This document shows, piece after piece, positions 45,944-54,339 of a stretch of 64,000 bases of DNA (position 1 is the stretch's first letter; every line of letters begins with the position of its first letter). The stretch comes from Nocardia sp. NBC_01327. Its GTDB lineage: Bacteria; Actinomycetota; Actinomycetes; Mycobacteriales; Mycobacteriaceae. The notes below the pieces were generated by a model, which did no database searches, was not told the origin of the DNA, and was given only the letters and a program-made list of their open reading frames with translations. The translations under genes were made by a program, and so were the position numbers. The stretch is from positions 3,286,001 through 3,350,000 of the forward strand of contig NZ_CP108383.1 of the NCBI RefSeq assembly GCF_035958815.1, read 5' to 3'.

Positions 45944-47812
45944 TCAGACCCCGCCGTGGGCTGCCAGCGCGCGTACGGCGGCATCGGCTTGGGCGTAGGC
46001 AGCGGTGGCGAGCCGTTCCAGCAGCGCCAGCTTCACCTCGGGCGCCTGACCGGTGAGCTGATCGAACTTGTCCGGCGGCAGTACCGCGAGCCGCACCGTC
46101 GTCTCGGCATAGATGTCATTGCTGAACTGCACCCCGGTCAGCAGGGAGATCTCACCGAACGACATGCCCGGCGACAGCGAGATCAACCGGTGCCGCCGCC
46201 CGTCGCGATCCTCGAATGTCACGCGCACCCGCCCGTCGAGAATCAGGAACAGCCCGGCCCGTGGACTGTCGCGCGCCACGATGCGTTCCCCGCGCGCGAC
46301 GGTCCGTATCTCGAATTCCTTTGCCAGCCGCTGCCTTTCATCATCGGGCAGATCGGCGATGGCCGGATGCTGTTCCACCCGCAGTGCCGCCGCGGGCGTG
46401 CAGTCCTCCGGCCGGTACCGGTCGACGATGAGTTGCTCGCACCATTCGGTGGCGCTGTCGCGGTCCGCGAACACCCGCCCGCGCGGGTCCTTGGGATCCA
46501 GGCTCGAGGTCATATGCCCGAGCTTCGCCTCCGGATCGACCAGTGCGACACGGCATCCCGCGGCGGCCAGTTCGGCTTGCAGATCATCGATCATGCGCAC
46601 CGCGATCTCGCTCACATCGGCCACTTCGCGCAGATCCAGTACCAGCGCCTCCAGTTGCCCGGAGGTTTCCTCCACGGCCCGCACCGTGGATTCCGCACCC
46701 GCGAACAGCAAATCGCCGTGCAATTCGAAAATGCGGGCGCGCTCGCCCCACTCCCGCAGCACCGCCAGCTCATCCGCGTCCCGGCGCAGTCGCGAGGGCG
46801 CCTCGGCCACCGAATACGCGGTCCGGATGGCGGTGTGCGCGGCGCGCGTCACGTGCAGGAAGTGCAGCCCCAATCGGTGTGAGAGTTCCCGGCAGGCCTT
46901 CACCCCGCGCACGCTGCTGCCGTGTGCGTCGAGCCGCGGCGAGTACACCGCGATGCCGATCTGCCCGGGCAGTACGGCCAGGATTCCGCCGCCCACACCG
47001 CTTTTCGCGGGCAGCCCGACGGTGGTCACCCAGTCGCCCGCGGCGTCGTACATGCCGCAGGTGGTCATGACGCTGAGCACCTGCTCGACCAGTGGTCCGG
47101 TGAGCGCGCGTTCGTGCGTGAGCGGATTCACGCCGTTGTTCGCGAGGGTGGCGGCCATCATGGCGAGATCGCGGCAGGTGACGTCGATCGAGCACTGCCG
47201 GAAATACCGGTCCACGGCTTCTTCCGGATCGCCGTCGATGATCTGCGCGCCGCGCAGCAGATATCCGATGGCGCGATTGCGGAATCCGGTGCGCGCCTCG
47301 GAGGCGTAGACATCCTCGTTGAGTTTCAGTTCGCGCCCGGCGAATCGGCTGTAGCTGCGACGTATCCGGGCAAACCGGTCAGCCGCATCACGACCGTCGA
47401 CCAATCCGGCCGCGGCAATGGCGCCGGCATTGATCATCGGATTGCGCGGGCGCTGTGTCTTGGGGTCCAGACTGATTTCGTAGAACGGTTCCCCGGTGGG
47501 TTCCACATCGATGCGCTCGGCCATCGCTGCGGTTCCGTGATCGGCGAGTGCCAGTGCGTAGGTGAACGGTTTCGAAATCGACTGAATTGTGAAGCAGGTG
47601 TCCAGATCTCCGCTGCCGTACACCTGACCATCGGCCGTAGCCAGGCAGATGCCGAATGAATCCGGTTGTACCGCTGCGAGTTCCGGGATGTAGTCGGCAA
47701 GCTCTCCGGAGGTATCGGCGCGGCACAACTCGTATACTTCGTCGATGATGCGAGCCACCACGCCGTGGCCGGTCTGCGGCGACTCGCCGTTGGCCGAAAT
47801 TGGGGGGACCAC
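45944..47812 (-). CDS. glsA: Glutaminase with STAS and cyclic-nucleotide-binding domains
   Basis: The 622-residue protein has three parts. Residues about 15-310 are a serine-dependent glutaminase (SxxK in QSISKPFTYALAL, Ser78/Lys81; NPMINAGAIAAAGLV; LPAKSGVGGGI), hydrolysing glutamine to glutamate and ammonia. Residues about 340-450 are a STAS domain (LDLREVADVSEIAVRMI). Residues about 490-615 are a cNMP-binding fold (GLFLILDGRVRVTF, LSPGMSFGEISLLTG). Both extra domains suggest allosteric control. GTG 47812 follows TAGAGT by 6 nt. It is divergent from dxs. Confidence 0.93.
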   Translation of the reverse strand: MVPPISANGESPQTGHGVVARIIDEVYELCRADTSGELADYIPELAAVQPDSFGICLATADGQVYGSGDLDTCFTIQSISKPFTYALALADHGTAAMAERIDVEPTGEPFYEISLDPKTQRPRNPMINAGAIAAAGLVDGRDAADRFARIRRSYSRFAGRELKLNEDVYASEARTGFRNRAIGYLLRGAQIIDGDPEEAVDRYFRQCSIDVTCRDLAMMAATLANNGVNPLTHERALTGPLVEQVLSVMTTCGMYDAAGDWVTTVGLPAKSGVGGGILAVLPGQIGIAVYSPRLDAHGSSVRGVKACRELSHRLGLHFLHVTRAAHTAIRTAYSVAEAPSRLRRDADELAVLREWGERARIFELHGDLLFAGAESTVRAVEETSGQLEALVLDLREVADVSEIAVRMIDDLQAELAAAGCRVALVDPEAKLGHMTSSLDPKDPRGRVFADRDSATEWCEQLIVDRYRPEDCTPAAALRVEQHPAIADLPDDERQRLAKEFEIRTVARGERIVARDSPRAGLFLILDGRVRVTFEDRDGRRHRLISLSPGMSFGEISLLTGVQFSNDIYAETTVRLAVLPPDKFDQLTGQAPEVKLALLERLATAAYAQADAAVRALAAHGGV

Positions 47813-47818
47813 AGGCCC

Positions 47819-47824
47819 ACTCTA
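47819..47824 (-). promoter_or_regulatory. glsA: -10 box TAGAGT, leaderless promoter of glsA
   Basis: TAGAGT on the minus strand with a 6-nt gap to the GTG at 47812. Confidence 0.6.
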
Positions 47825-47912
47825 TCCGCGTAATGTGTGTGGAGCCTCACATTCCCTGCGGATGTCGCAGGTGACAATTAGTTCCTGGGGTCGGGGGCCG
47901 CTACGGGCTCCG

Positions 47913-47918
47913 TAGACT
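47913..47918 (+). promoter_or_regulatory. dxs: -10 candidate TAGACT of dxs
   Basis: TAGACT lies 38 nt before the dxs start, giving a short leader that contains the GGAGG site. Confidence 0.45.
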
Positions 47919-47956
47919 GTTGCAATCACAGGAGATATCCGGAGGGAGCAATAGCC

Positions 47957-49963
47957 GTGGGAGTGCTTTCCCGGGTCGACATGCCCGAGGATCTGCGTCG
48001 GTTGTCGATACCGGAGCTACGCGAGCTGGCGGAGGAAATTCGCGAGTTCCTGGTGCGTAAGGTCGCCGTTACCGGCGGGCACCTGGGTCCGAACCTCGGT
48101 GTCGTGGAGCTGACCATCGCGCTGCACCGGATCTTCGATTCGCCGACCGACCCGATCATCTTCGATACCGGGCACCAGTCGTACGTGCACAAGATTCTGA
48201 CCGGCCGCAAGGACGGGTTCGACACGCTGCGCAAGAACGGCGGCCTGTCGGGCTATCCGTGCCGCGCCGAGAGCGTGCACGACTGGGTCGAGTCCTCGCA
48301 TGCGTCGGCCTCGCTGTCGTATGCGGACGGACTGGCCAAGGCGTTCGCGCTGACCCGGCAGAAGCGGCATGTGGTCGCGGTTGTCGGTGACGGCGCGCTG
48401 ACCGGCGGTATGTGCTGGGAGGCGTTGAACAATATCGCCGCCGGCCAGGAGCGTTCGGTCATCGTGGTGGTCAACGACAATGGCCGCTCGTACGCGCCGA
48501 CCATCGGCGGTCTCGCCGAGCGGCTGGCCGGGCTGCGCATGCAGCCCGCTTACGAGCAGGCGCTGGACGCCACCAAGCGCATCGTGCAGTCCATTCCGCG
48601 CGTGGGGGATTCGGCCTATTCGATGCTGCATGCCCTCAAGACGGGCATCAAGGACGCGGTCGCGCCGCAGGAGCTGTTCGGCGATCTGGGCCTGAAGTAT
48701 GTGGGCCCGGTCGACGGTCACGACACCGTCGCGGTGGAGGCGGCGCTGCGGCGCGCCAAGGACTTCGGCGGTCCGGTGGTGGTGCACGTGGTCACCCAGA
48801 AGGGCCGCGGCTACAAGCCGGCCGAGGACCATGTGGCCGACCAGATGCACGCCATCAACCGCATCGACCCGGAAACGGGTGAGCCGGTGGGTGCTTCGAC
48901 CGCGCCGAGCTGGACCTCGATCTTCTCCAAGGAGCTGATCGAACAGGCCGAGCAGCGTGACGACATTGTCGCCATCACCGCCGCCATGCCGGGTCCGACC
49001 GGATTATCGGCATTCGGAAAACGCTTCCCGGAGCGCATGTTCGACGTCGGCATCGCCGAACAGCACGCCATGACCTCCGCGGCCGGTATGGCGCTGGGCG
49101 GCCTGCATCCGGTGGTGGCCATCTACTCCACCTTCCTCAACCGCGCGTTCGATCAGCTGCTCATGGATGTGGCGCTGCTGAAGCTGCCGGTGACCCTGGT
49201 GCTCGATCGCGCCGGTGTCACCGGTGACGACGGCGCCAGCCACAACGGCATGTGGGACCTGTCGGTGCTCGGCATCGTGCCCGGTATCCGGGTGGCGGCC
49301 CCGCGTGATGCGGCGACGCTGCGCGAGGAACTGGGGGAGGCCCTGCACATCAGCGACGGCCCCACGGCCGTGCGCTTCTCCAAGGGCAGTGTCGGCGAGG
49401 ACATTTCCGCGGTCGAGCGATTCGACGGCGTGGATGTGCTGCGCCTGCCCGAATCCGGCGACGCCACCGCGCAATCGGTGCGCGCCGATGTCCTGCTGGT
49501 CGCGGTCGGCGCCTTCGCGGACCTCGCCCTGAAGGTCGCGGATGTGCTGGAGGCGGAGGGTGTTTCGGTCACCGTCATCGATCCGCGCTGGGTGCTCCCG
49601 GTCTCGGACGCGGTGGTGAAACTGGCCGAGAACTACCGCCTCGTGGTCACCCTCGAGGACAGCGGCCTGCACGGCGGCATCGGCTGTACGGTGTCGGCGC
49701 GCCTGCGCGAGGCCGGGCTCGATGTGCCGACGCGGGATATCGGTGTGCCGCAGCGCTTCCTGGACCATGCCACGCGCGGGCAGGTGCTGCAGGAGCTCGG
49801 GCTCACCCCGGCCGATGTGGCACAGCGCATCGGCGGCTGGCTGAGTGGCAGCGCACAGCAGGCGGTCGAGGAGCAGGTGTCCGGGACGGGCCTGCGCTTG
49901 GCCGAGGTCGCCGAGCAGGCGACCGCGGCGGAACTCGAACAGGACAGGGTACTGGCGGAATAG
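47957..49963 (+). CDS. dxs: 1-deoxy-D-xylulose-5-phosphate synthase
   Basis: The 668-residue thiamine-diphosphate enzyme condenses pyruvate and glyceraldehyde-3-phosphate, the first step of the MEP isoprenoid pathway. Seen are [50 protein letters not shown] (ThDP motif), [20 protein letters not shown] and [14 protein letters not shown]. Length is typical. The GTG start is 10 nt after GGAGGG; GTG 47963 is possible. The conserved neighbour glsA is divergent. Confidence 0.97.
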   Translation: MGVLSRVDMPEDLRRLSIPELRELAEEIREFLVRKVAVTGGHLGPNLGVVELTIALHRIFDSPTDPIIFDTGHQSYVHKILTGRKDGFDTLRKNGGLSGYPCRAESVHDWVESSHASASLSYADGLAKAFALTRQKRHVVAVVGDGALTGGMCWEALNNIAAGQERSVIVVVNDNGRSYAPTIGGLAERLAGLRMQPAYEQALDATKRIVQSIPRVGDSAYSMLHALKTGIKDAVAPQELFGDLGLKYVGPVDGHDTVAVEAALRRAKDFGGPVVVHVVTQKGRGYKPAEDHVADQMHAINRIDPETGEPVGASTAPSWTSIFSKELIEQAEQRDDIVAITAAMPGPTGLSAFGKRFPERMFDVGIAEQHAMTSAAGMALGGLHPVVAIYSTFLNRAFDQLLMDVALLKLPVTLVLDRAGVTGDDGASHNGMWDLSVLGIVPGIRVAAPRDAATLREELGEALHISDGPTAVRFSKGSVGEDISAVERFDGVDVLRLPESGDATAQSVRADVLLVAVGAFADLALKVADVLEAEGVSVTVIDPRWVLPVSDAVVKLAENYRLVVTLEDSGLHGGIGCTVSARLREAGLDVPTRDIGVPQRFLDHATRGQVLQELGLTPADVAQRIGGWLSGSAQQAVEEQVSGTGLRLAEVAEQATAAELEQDRVLAE

Positions 49964-50066
49964 GCGGCCCGGCGCGGCTTTTCAGGATTGGGATCGAACG
50001 TAGGCAGCGCTGAGCTTCTCGCGTACATTCTGTAACCGGTTGCAGTTTTTCCGGTCAGGAGTTCGC

Positions 50067-50876
50067 ATGTCGCCAGAGTTCGTGCTCGTCGAGAAGCCGC
50101 GCCCAGGTATCGCCCTGGTCACCCTCAACCGCCCCGAGCGGATGAATGCCATGGCCTTCGATGTCATGGTGCCGCTGCGCGAAACCCTGGAGGCGGTCGC
50201 CGCCGACAATGACGTGCGCGTGGTGGTGCTCACCGGCGCGGGCCAGGGCTTCTGTTCGGGCGCGGACCTGACCCACGCCGGCCGCGTGCCCGGCGTCGAG
50301 GGCCTGACCAAGACCAGCGTCGCCCGCCGCTCCATGGAGCTGCTCAACAATGTGATGCTCACCATCCGGCGCATGCATCAGCCGGTGCTCAGCGCCATCA
50401 ACGGCGCGGCCATCGGCGGCGGCTTCTGCCTGGCCGTCGGCACTGATCTCCGCATTGCCTCCGAGGACGCGTACTTCCGTGCCGCCGGCATCAACAATGG
50501 CCTGACCTCGGCCGAACTCGGCATCAGCTATCTGCTGCCGCGCGTGGTCGGCACCGCCCGCGCCTTCGAGATCATGCTCACCGGCCGCGATGTGGATGCC
50601 ACCGAAGCCGAACGCATCGGCCTGGTCTCACGCGTCGTCCCCGCCGACAAACTCCTCGAGGCCGCCTACGACACGGCCGACCAGATCATCCGCTGGAGCC
50701 GCGTAGGCACCGAACTCACCAAGCGCATGCTCTGGAGTGGTCTGGAAGCGGGCAGCTTCGAATCCCACATGCAACACGAGGGCACCGCCCAGCTCTACGT
50801 CCGCCTGACCACTGAAAATTTCGACGAAGCAATCCGCGCCCGCAAAGACCGCCGCCCCCCGGTCTTCGAGGACTGA
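50067..50876 (+). CDS. Enoyl-CoA hydratase/isomerase family (EchA15-like)
   Basis: The 269-residue crotonase-fold protein has the oxyanion-hole segments GQGFCSGADLTHAG and NGAAIGGGFCLAVGTDLRIA, and TSAELGISYLLPRVVG where the Glu is one of the catalytic carboxylates. It should hydrate a 2-enoyl-CoA. It corresponds in position to Rv2679 (echA15). The ATG at 50067 has AGGAG 5-6 nt upstream. Confidence 0.9.
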   Translation: MSPEFVLVEKPRPGIALVTLNRPERMNAMAFDVMVPLRETLEAVAADNDVRVVVLTGAGQGFCSGADLTHAGRVPGVEGLTKTSVARRSMELLNNVMLTIRRMHQPVLSAINGAAIGGGFCLAVGTDLRIASEDAYFRAAGINNGLTSAELGISYLLPRVVGTARAFEIMLTGRDVDATEAERIGLVSRVVPADKLLEAAYDTADQIIRWSRVGTELTKRMLWSGLEAGSFESHMQHEGTAQLYVRLTTENFDEAIRARKDRRPPVFED

Positions 50877-50880
50877 CTCC

Positions 50881-50968
50881 ATCATCCCGGCGCTTTTTGG
50901 CCGGGATCCGTACTCAGGACTGATCAGCCGACCGTGGTGGATCCCGGCCAAAAGCATGCCGGGATGAC
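50881..50968. repeat. Large imperfect inverted repeat between convergent genes
   Basis: ATCATCCCGGCGCTTTTTGG continuing to CCGGGATCC (50881-50909) faces GGATCCCGGCCAAAAGCATG continuing to CCGGGATGAC (50939-50968). The stem is long with few mismatches, and the loop is 29 nt. It may act as a bidirectional terminator; its composition also suggests a dispersed REP-like element. Confidence 0.7.
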
Positions 50969-50984
50969 GAGAGTGTTGTCCGGC

Positions 50985-52241
50985 TCAGGCTTCTTTGCCG
51001 TCAGCCGGGAACAGCGCCTCAGCCAGTCGCGAGACAGCGAGATCTCGCTGCCACGGTCTCGCCCCACCGGCGGACAGATAGTCGTCGATCAGGGCCGGGC
51101 CTTCGCCGTTCGCGACCGTGCGCGGCAGCCCGTCCCAGCACATGCGCCGCAGCAGGTCCGGCATCAGCAGGTTCTCCACCGGCACCGATACTTCGCTCGA
51201 AAGTTCGCTCATGGCCGCGCGAGCGTGCTGCAACCGCGCCGCGGCGGCCGGATCCCGGCGCTCCCACCGGTTGACCGGCGGCGGCCCGTCGAAGGGCTGA
51301 GTGAGCGGCGGCAATTCGCTCTCGGGCAGCGCCCGGGCGCGTTCGACCGCGCCGAGCCACTCGCGCGAATAACGCCGCTGCCGGGGCCCGCCGAAGACCG
51401 GCAGCGCCCGCAGCTGGGCAATGGACTTGGGTTCGTTATTGGCCGCGGCCACGATCGCCGAATCGGGCAGAATGCGCGCCGGCGCCACATCGCGGAGCCG
51501 GGCCAGCCGGTCGCGAGTGGTCCACAATTCGCGCACCACACCCAGCTGCCGGGTGCGGCGCAGCGTGTGGATGCCGGAGGTTCGCCGCCACCGATCCGAT
51601 TTGGGCGCGGAGGGTTCGGCCAGTCGCACATGCTCGAATTCCTGTGCCGCCCAATCGGTCTTGCCCTGCTCGTCGAGCTCCAGCGCGACCGCGTCCCGCA
51701 GCTCGAGCAGCAGTTCCACATCGAGCGCCGCGTAGTTCAGCCAGTCGTCGGGCAGCGGCCGGGTCGACCAGTCCGCGGCCCCGTGGCCCTTGCGTAGTTC
51801 CCGCCCGAGCAGCTTCTCCACCATGGCGGCGAGTCCGACCCGCTCGTATCCGGCAAGTCGCCCGCCCAGTTCGGTGTCGTACAGCCGCGCCGGGTAGAGC
51901 CCGAGCTCCGCGAGCCCCGGCAGATCCTGATCGGCGGAGTGCAGCACCCATTCCAGATCGTTGATCGCCTCGGCGAGCGGGGTGAGGTCACCGTCCACCG
52001 GAATCGGGTCGATGAGGAAGGAGCCGGCGCCCGCCCGCCGCAGCTGAATGAGATAGGCCCGATTCGAGTACCGGAAGCCGGAAGCGCGTTCCGCGTCCAC
52101 CGCGAGCGGCCCGGTGCCGGCGGCGAGCAGCCGCGCGGCGTCCGTTATCGCGGCAGCACTGTCCAATACCGGCGGCACACCCTCCGCTGGCGCGAGCAAC
52201 GGTACCGCGGCAGTGGCTTCGGGCTCTTCTGGTACGGACAT
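50985..52241 (-). CDS. Ribonuclease D-like 3'-5' exonuclease with HRDC domain
   Basis: The 418-residue protein has a DnaQ-fold exonuclease domain (DAERASGFRYSNRAYLIQLR with Asp-x-Glu, HSADQDLPGLAEL, DWSTRPLPDDWLNYAALDVE) and a C-terminal HRDC region (ELWTTRDRLARLRDVAPARI). It should trim RNA 3' ends. It corresponds to Rv2681. ATG 52241 is selected because TAGAGT (52250-52255, minus strand) is 8 nt upstream; the frame is open 14 codons further. Confidence 0.88.
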   Translation of the reverse strand: MSVPEEPEATAAVPLLAPAEGVPPVLDSAAAITDAARLLAAGTGPLAVDAERASGFRYSNRAYLIQLRRAGAGSFLIDPIPVDGDLTPLAEAINDLEWVLHSADQDLPGLAELGLYPARLYDTELGGRLAGYERVGLAAMVEKLLGRELRKGHGAADWSTRPLPDDWLNYAALDVELLLELRDAVALELDEQGKTDWAAQEFEHVRLAEPSAPKSDRWRRTSGIHTLRRTRQLGVVRELWTTRDRLARLRDVAPARILPDSAIVAAANNEPKSIAQLRALPVFGGPRQRRYSREWLGAVERARALPESELPPLTQPFDGPPPVNRWERRDPAAAARLQHARAAMSELSSEVSVPVENLLMPDLLRRMCWDGLPRTVANGEGPALIDDYLSAGGARPWQRDLAVSRLAEALFPADGKEA

Positions 52242-52380
52242 GGTCTTGAACTCTACGGGTAGGACAGTGGCGATCCGCGTCACGTCGGATAAACAAAGAG
52301 GGGAGACTCGGCGCCGGACTTTCGGGAATCGTAGTTGCCCGGCGCCGATTTCGTTGCAGTACAGAAGTTCTCGCGCGCGC

Positions 52381-53010
52381 CTAGTCGGAATCGATGTCGC
52401 CGCGCCGGGTATCCAGTCGGGTTACCCCCGCCGGCGGCAGCCCCGCGGCGTACGCGAGGACTTCGCAGAAGGCCTCCACATGCGGTCGCATAGCGGTATC
52501 GCCGACCGTCCACGAGGCGCGCAATTCGAGCTGATGCGCGCGCGGCGGTCCCGCGATATCGCCGTATCGCACCGAGCTCGTCGAGGTGACGGTGCCACCC
52601 AGCGCCGTGAACGGCGTGCGCGAATCGAGCGAATCCACCAGCCAGCTCCACGCCACCTCGGGCAGCAGCGGATCGGCGGCGAGCGCGGAGTCGATATCGG
52701 CCTGGATATAGGCCACCAGCCGGAAGACGCCGTTCCAGGCCTCCTGCCCGTCCGGGTCGTGCAACAGGATCAGGCGGCCGAAGGCATCCCCGTCGGAATC
52801 GACCGGAACCACATTCGTGTCAGGGCGAGTGACTTCCGCTCCTAGTGCATAGGAGTAGGGAGCCAGGCGCTGTGGAGGGCGGATCGGAGCTAGCTCGATC
52901 CGGGGGTGCATTGTTGCGGTTCCCATCGCATCGACCGCGGCGCGGAACCTTGCGGGTTCTTCGGGCTCCGGGGTCGGTGCGGCGCCGTCGCGGAAGTCGA
53001 GCGGTGTCAC
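52381..53010 (-). CDS. DUF3000 protein (Rv2680 homologue)
   Basis: The 209-residue protein is conserved in actinobacteria: FRAAVDAMGTATMHPRIELA, LAPYSYALGAEV, GRLILLHDPDGQEAWNGVFR and LADPLLPEVAWSWLVDSL-like segments. No biochemical function is known. It is divergent from hemE with 71-74 bp between starts. A TACCGT box on the minus strand 8 nt before the GTG fits a leaderless start. Confidence 0.9.
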   Translation of the reverse strand: MTPLDFRDGAAPTPEPEEPARFRAAVDAMGTATMHPRIELAPIRPPQRLAPYSYALGAEVTRPDTNVVPVDSDGDAFGRLILLHDPDGQEAWNGVFRLVAYIQADIDSALAADPLLPEVAWSWLVDSLDSRTPFTALGGTVTSTSSVRYGDIAGPPRAHQLELRASWTVGDTAMRPHVEAFCEVLAYAAGLPPAGVTRLDTRRGDIDSD

Positions 53011-53084
53011 GTATGAGGACGGTAGACCTCTCCGGCGCGGTGTAGTGGAAGGCGCGCCGCCCGCGGCCTTTACGATGAGCCGTG

Positions 53085-54152
53085 ATGAGCACTCACTCCC
53101 GCCGCCAGCTGACCGATGCCCCCCTCCTCGTCGCCGCCACCGGTGGCGTCCCGCATCGTCGTCCGGTGTGGTTCATGCGCCAGGCAGGCCGTTCGCTGCC
53201 CGAGTACCGCGAACTGCGCGTCGGCGTCGGCATGCTGGAATCCTGTTTCAATCCGGAGCTGGTGTGCGAGATCACCATGCAGCCGGTCCGCCGCCACGAT
53301 GTGGACGCGGCAATCCTGTTCTCCGACATCGTGGTTCCGCTGAAGGCAGCGGGCATCGACCTCGACATCGTCGCCGGTGTCGGCCCCGTCGTGGCCAACC
53401 CGATCCGCACCACCGCCGACGTCCGCGCACTCCCGCGCCTGCGCGCGGAGGAGGTCGGCGCGGTCACCGGCGGCATCGGCTTGCTGCTCGACGCACTGGA
53501 CCGCACCCCCCTCATCGGCTTCGCCGGAGCCCCCTTCACCCTCGCCTCGTACCTGGTCGAGGGCGGCCCCAGCAAGAACCACGAGCGCACCAAGGCGATG
53601 ATGCTCTCCGATCCCGAGACCTGGCATGAGCTGCTCGGGGTCCTGACCGACATCACCATCGAATTCCTGCAGGCGCAGATCGCCGCCGGCGTCGACGCGG
53701 TCCAACTCTTCGACTCCTGGGCCGGCGCCCTGACCCTCGCCCAGTACCGCGAGTACGTCCTCCCGCACTCCGAACGAGTCTTCGCCGAGGTCGCCTCCGC
53801 CGGCATCCCCCGCATCCACTTCGGCGTCGGCACCGGCGAACTGCTCGGCGCCATGGGCGAAGCCGGCGCCGACGTCGTAGGCGTCGACTGGCGCGTCCCC
53901 CTCACCGACGCCGTTCGTCGCGTAGGCCCCGGAAAAGCCTTGCAGGGCAACCTGGATCCCGCCGTCCTGTTCGCCGGCTCGGCCGCCGTCGAATCCGAGG
54001 TGCGTCGAATCGCACACGAGGCCGACGAAGCAATCACCCTCGGCGCCACCGGCCACATCTTCAATCTCGGCCACGGGGTGCTACCAAACACCGATCCGAC
54101 GGTAATTACCGAAACGGTGAAGTTGATTCACAGCCTGCCCGTGCCACTCTGA
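53085..54152 (+). CDS. hemE: Uroporphyrinogen decarboxylase
   Basis: The 355-residue enzyme decarboxylates uroporphyrinogen III to coproporphyrinogen III. The signatures are [19 protein letters not shown] and [20 protein letters not shown] 53085 matches homologue N-termini; GTG 53082 is one codon upstream and is 5 nt behind a TACGAT box. In this haem branch, HemY and HemQ downstream take the product further. Confidence 0.96.
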   Translation: MSTHSRRQLTDAPLLVAATGGVPHRRPVWFMRQAGRSLPEYRELRVGVGMLESCFNPELVCEITMQPVRRHDVDAAILFSDIVVPLKAAGIDLDIVAGVGPVVANPIRTTADVRALPRLRAEEVGAVTGGIGLLLDALDRTPLIGFAGAPFTLASYLVEGGPSKNHERTKAMMLSDPETWHELLGVLTDITIEFLQAQIAAGVDAVQLFDSWAGALTLAQYREYVLPHSERVFAEVASAGIPRIHFGVGTGELLGAMGEAGADVVGVDWRVPLTDAVRRVGPGKALQGNLDPAVLFAGSAAVESEVRRIAHEADEAITLGATGHIFNLGHGVLPNTDPTVITETVKLIHSLPVPL

Positions 54153-54155
54153 ATC

Positions 54156-54260
54156 GGTTAGAGGGCGGAAACAACAAAAGATAAAGACGCCCGGACGAGA
54201 AGAAAATAAAACGCCCGAAGAACAAAACAAGAAGAGAAAAACGAAGTGAAAGAGGCTGGT
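54156..54260. other. A/G-rich, low-GC strip
   Basis: About 100 bp are dominated by A and G on the plus strand (for example AACAAAACAAGAAGAGAAAA), in sharp contrast with the 65-70% GC surroundings. No gene is present. It marks the junction between hemE and the DUF222/HNH insertion. Confidence 0.6.
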
Positions 54261-54327
54261 CGGTCCGCCAGTCTGAATATCCTTATATCACACCATAATT
54301 CACCTTTCCGTGCCCGTATCGCGGCGG

Positions 54328-54333
54328 TAGAAT
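54328..54333 (+). promoter_or_regulatory. -10 box TAGAAT, leaderless promoter of the DUF222/HNH gene
   Basis: TAGAAT is followed by 6 nt and the ATG at 54340, with no ribosome-binding site. Confidence 0.65.
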
Positions 54334-54339
54334 AATGGT

